Positions 45,598 to 46,470 of a stretch of 46,470 nucleotides of DNA are shown here, piece by piece; position 1 is the first letter of the stretch; each line of letters starts with the position of its first letter. The translations under genes and the position numbers were made by a program. The stretch covers positions 1-46,470 of the forward strand of contig JACPNZ010000011.1 in NCBI GenBank assembly GCA_016185245.1. The letters run 5' to 3'. Below the pieces are notes generated by a model. The model saw only the letters and a list, made by a program, of their open reading frames with translations. It did no database searches and was not told where the DNA came from. The DNA is from Hyphomicrobiales bacterium (GTDB lineage: Bacteria > Pseudomonadota > Alphaproteobacteria > Rhizobiales > Aestuariivirgaceae).

Positions 45598-45808
45598 ATA
45601 CGGCGCAAGATCGCGGAGCGGACAGGATTTCGGCCATTGGTCAAATGCGGACATTTCGACTGCATCCGCCATTGCGAGCGGCATTGATGCCCGCGGCCGC
45701 GACGATCTCGTCCAACAATCCGGCAGGGCCCTTCCGGGCGGGCCTAGCTTGCAACGACTTGGTGGCAGTCCTAGTCTCGAGCGCAAAGATGAATGCGCTG
45801 GGGACGTT
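45598..45808. other. Unassigned spacer before the LysR gene
   Basis: These 211 bases lie between the membrane-protein remnant and the LysR gene. Both strands have short open stretches, but none matches a family I know. The start CGGCGCAAGATCG recalls the dnaA-fragment junction sequence, but only over about ten bases. It probably contains the regulator's promoter. Confidence 0.3.
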
Positions 45809-46330
45809 GTGACCGAGCCGGAATGGAATGATTTCAAAATCGTGTTGGCCCTCGGTCGCGCCAGATCGGTCGCGGGGGCGGCACGGCTTCTGGGTATCGA
45901 CAATTCGACGGTGAGCCGCAGGCTTGCCACTGTCGAAGAAGCCTTGGGCGCCTGCCTCATCGTCCGCGGCGGACGCGAATTTACCTTTACCGCCGAAGGC
46001 AAGCTCGCACTTGCTGCGGCGGAATCCATGGGAGTCTCGGCCGGATCGGCCGCAACCGCGATCCGCGCCGCGAAAACCCAACTCGATGGCGTGGTGCGGA
46101 TTTCATGCATTCCGTCGATGGTGCGGGTCTTGATGCCTTTTCAGGCTTTGGTTGCCGAAAAACACCCCAAGCTTTCGGTGGAACTGAATTCCGCCGTCCG
46201 GGTCGTCGACTTGGCCAAGGGCGAGGCCGATATTTCGATACGCATGGTCAGGCCGACTGAACTCGACGTCATTCCAACCCATGCATTTGAGTGGGGAGCT
46301 TCGGTCTTCGCCTCCAAGATCTACCTGGAA
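45809..46330 (+). pseudogene. LysR-family regulator truncated by an insertion sequence
   Basis: From the GTG at 45809 (GGGGA upstream), 174 residues are encoded. The winged helix-turn-helix is complete (FKIVLALGRARSVAGAARLLGIDNSTVSRRLATVEEALG), and roughly the first half of the effector-binding domain follows. LysR proteins have about 290-300 residues. The frame ends at Glu 46328-46330, and the TGA stop comes from the first three bases of an IS3-type terminal repeat. A separate start further up (45749) is open but unconserved. The truncated product could still bind DNA. Confidence 0.85.
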
Positions 46331-46470
46331 TGAACCGCCCCGGGATTGCCGGAGGCTCCAACTCCTGAGAAGGTGGAGCTACGATGAGCAAGACAACGAA
46401 CAAGTTTTCAACTGAAGTCCGGGCCCGGGCGGTGCGGATGGTTTTGGATCACGAGGGCGATCATCCGTCA
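46331..46470 (+). mobile_element. IS3-family insertion sequence, left end (continues past the window)
   Basis: The element starts with TGAACCGCCCCGGGATTGCC, a terminal repeat beginning with TG as in the IS3 family. It is followed 53 bases later by a transposase OrfA start. It interrupts the LysR gene. The right end and any target duplication lie outside the window. Confidence 0.85.
46384..46470 (+). CDS. IS3-family transposase OrfA, N-terminal part
   Basis: Twenty-nine codons are visible, opening MSKTTNKFSTEVRARAVRMV. This matches the helix-turn-helix OrfA proteins (transposase_8 type) of IS3-family elements, which bind the terminal repeats. GGAG lies five bases before the ATG. In this family OrfB with the DDE catalytic domain would follow, usually by programmed frameshift; it is beyond the edge. 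Confidence 0.88.
   Translation, partial: MSKTTNKFSTEVRARAVRMVLDHEGDHPS

Overview
The window is chromosomal DNA of high G+C content from an alphaproteobacterium, most likely of the order Hyphomicrobiales (Rhizobiales). The evidence is a complete cpa/tad pilus locus with CtrA-type sites, an mbfA gene with an Irr-box-like sequence, rpsT directly upstream of dnaA, a complete Entner-Doudoroff operon, and palindromic intergenic repeats of the kind common in rhizobia. I assign no genus. I see no tRNA, rRNA or CRISPR.

Region 1 (1-11.7 kb) is a Flp/Tad type IVb pilus island. On the minus strand it reads two flp pilins, a terminator, then cpaA, cpaB, cpaC, cpaD, cpaE, cpaF, tadB and tadC. On the plus strand it has a small secreted protein that repeats the CpaC N-terminal domain, followed by two TadE-type pseudopilins. 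The two pilins have identical mature sequences and differ only in the leader. A perfect TTAA-N7-TTAA CtrA site lies upstream of cpaA, and near matches lie upstream of cpaB and flp.

Region 2 (11.7-20 kb) is housekeeping: an EamA transporter, an aldo/keto reductase, mbfA (iron export), a PAP2-family membrane protein, lepA and hrpB.

Region 3 (20-31.2 kb) is sugar and central metabolism. A PfkB-type fructokinase diverges from zwf-pgl-edd-eda, with an inverted-repeat operator candidate between them. A DUF599 protein, prfC, glk, pncA, an FAH-family hydrolase and a methyltransferase follow. Glucokinase, fructokinase and the Entner-Doudoroff enzymes together take glucose towards pyruvate and glyceraldehyde 3-phosphate, and fructose as far as fructose 6-phosphate.

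Region 4 (31.2-40.4 kb) holds an aldehyde dehydrogenase, a beta-hydroxyacid dehydrogenase, a class I aminotransferase and a malonyl-CoA synthetase, which could form a semialdehyde/malonate route (inference). It also holds yicC-gmk and an aldo/keto reductase-xylulokinase pair.

Region 5 (40.4-46.5 kb) has rpsT with a strong sigma70-type promoter, a 0.69 kb intergenic region, dnaA and a cardiolipin synthase. After that comes a stretch of gene debris: a frameshifted copy of the last part of dnaA, the antisense start of a broken GFA/CENP-V-family gene, the C-terminal remnant of a membrane protein, and a LysR regulator cut by an IS3-family element that runs off the window.

I found no convincing new multi-gene system. 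The most unusual items are the dnaA-tail fragment and its surrounding mosaic, the twin pilins, and the candidate operators in the pilus island.
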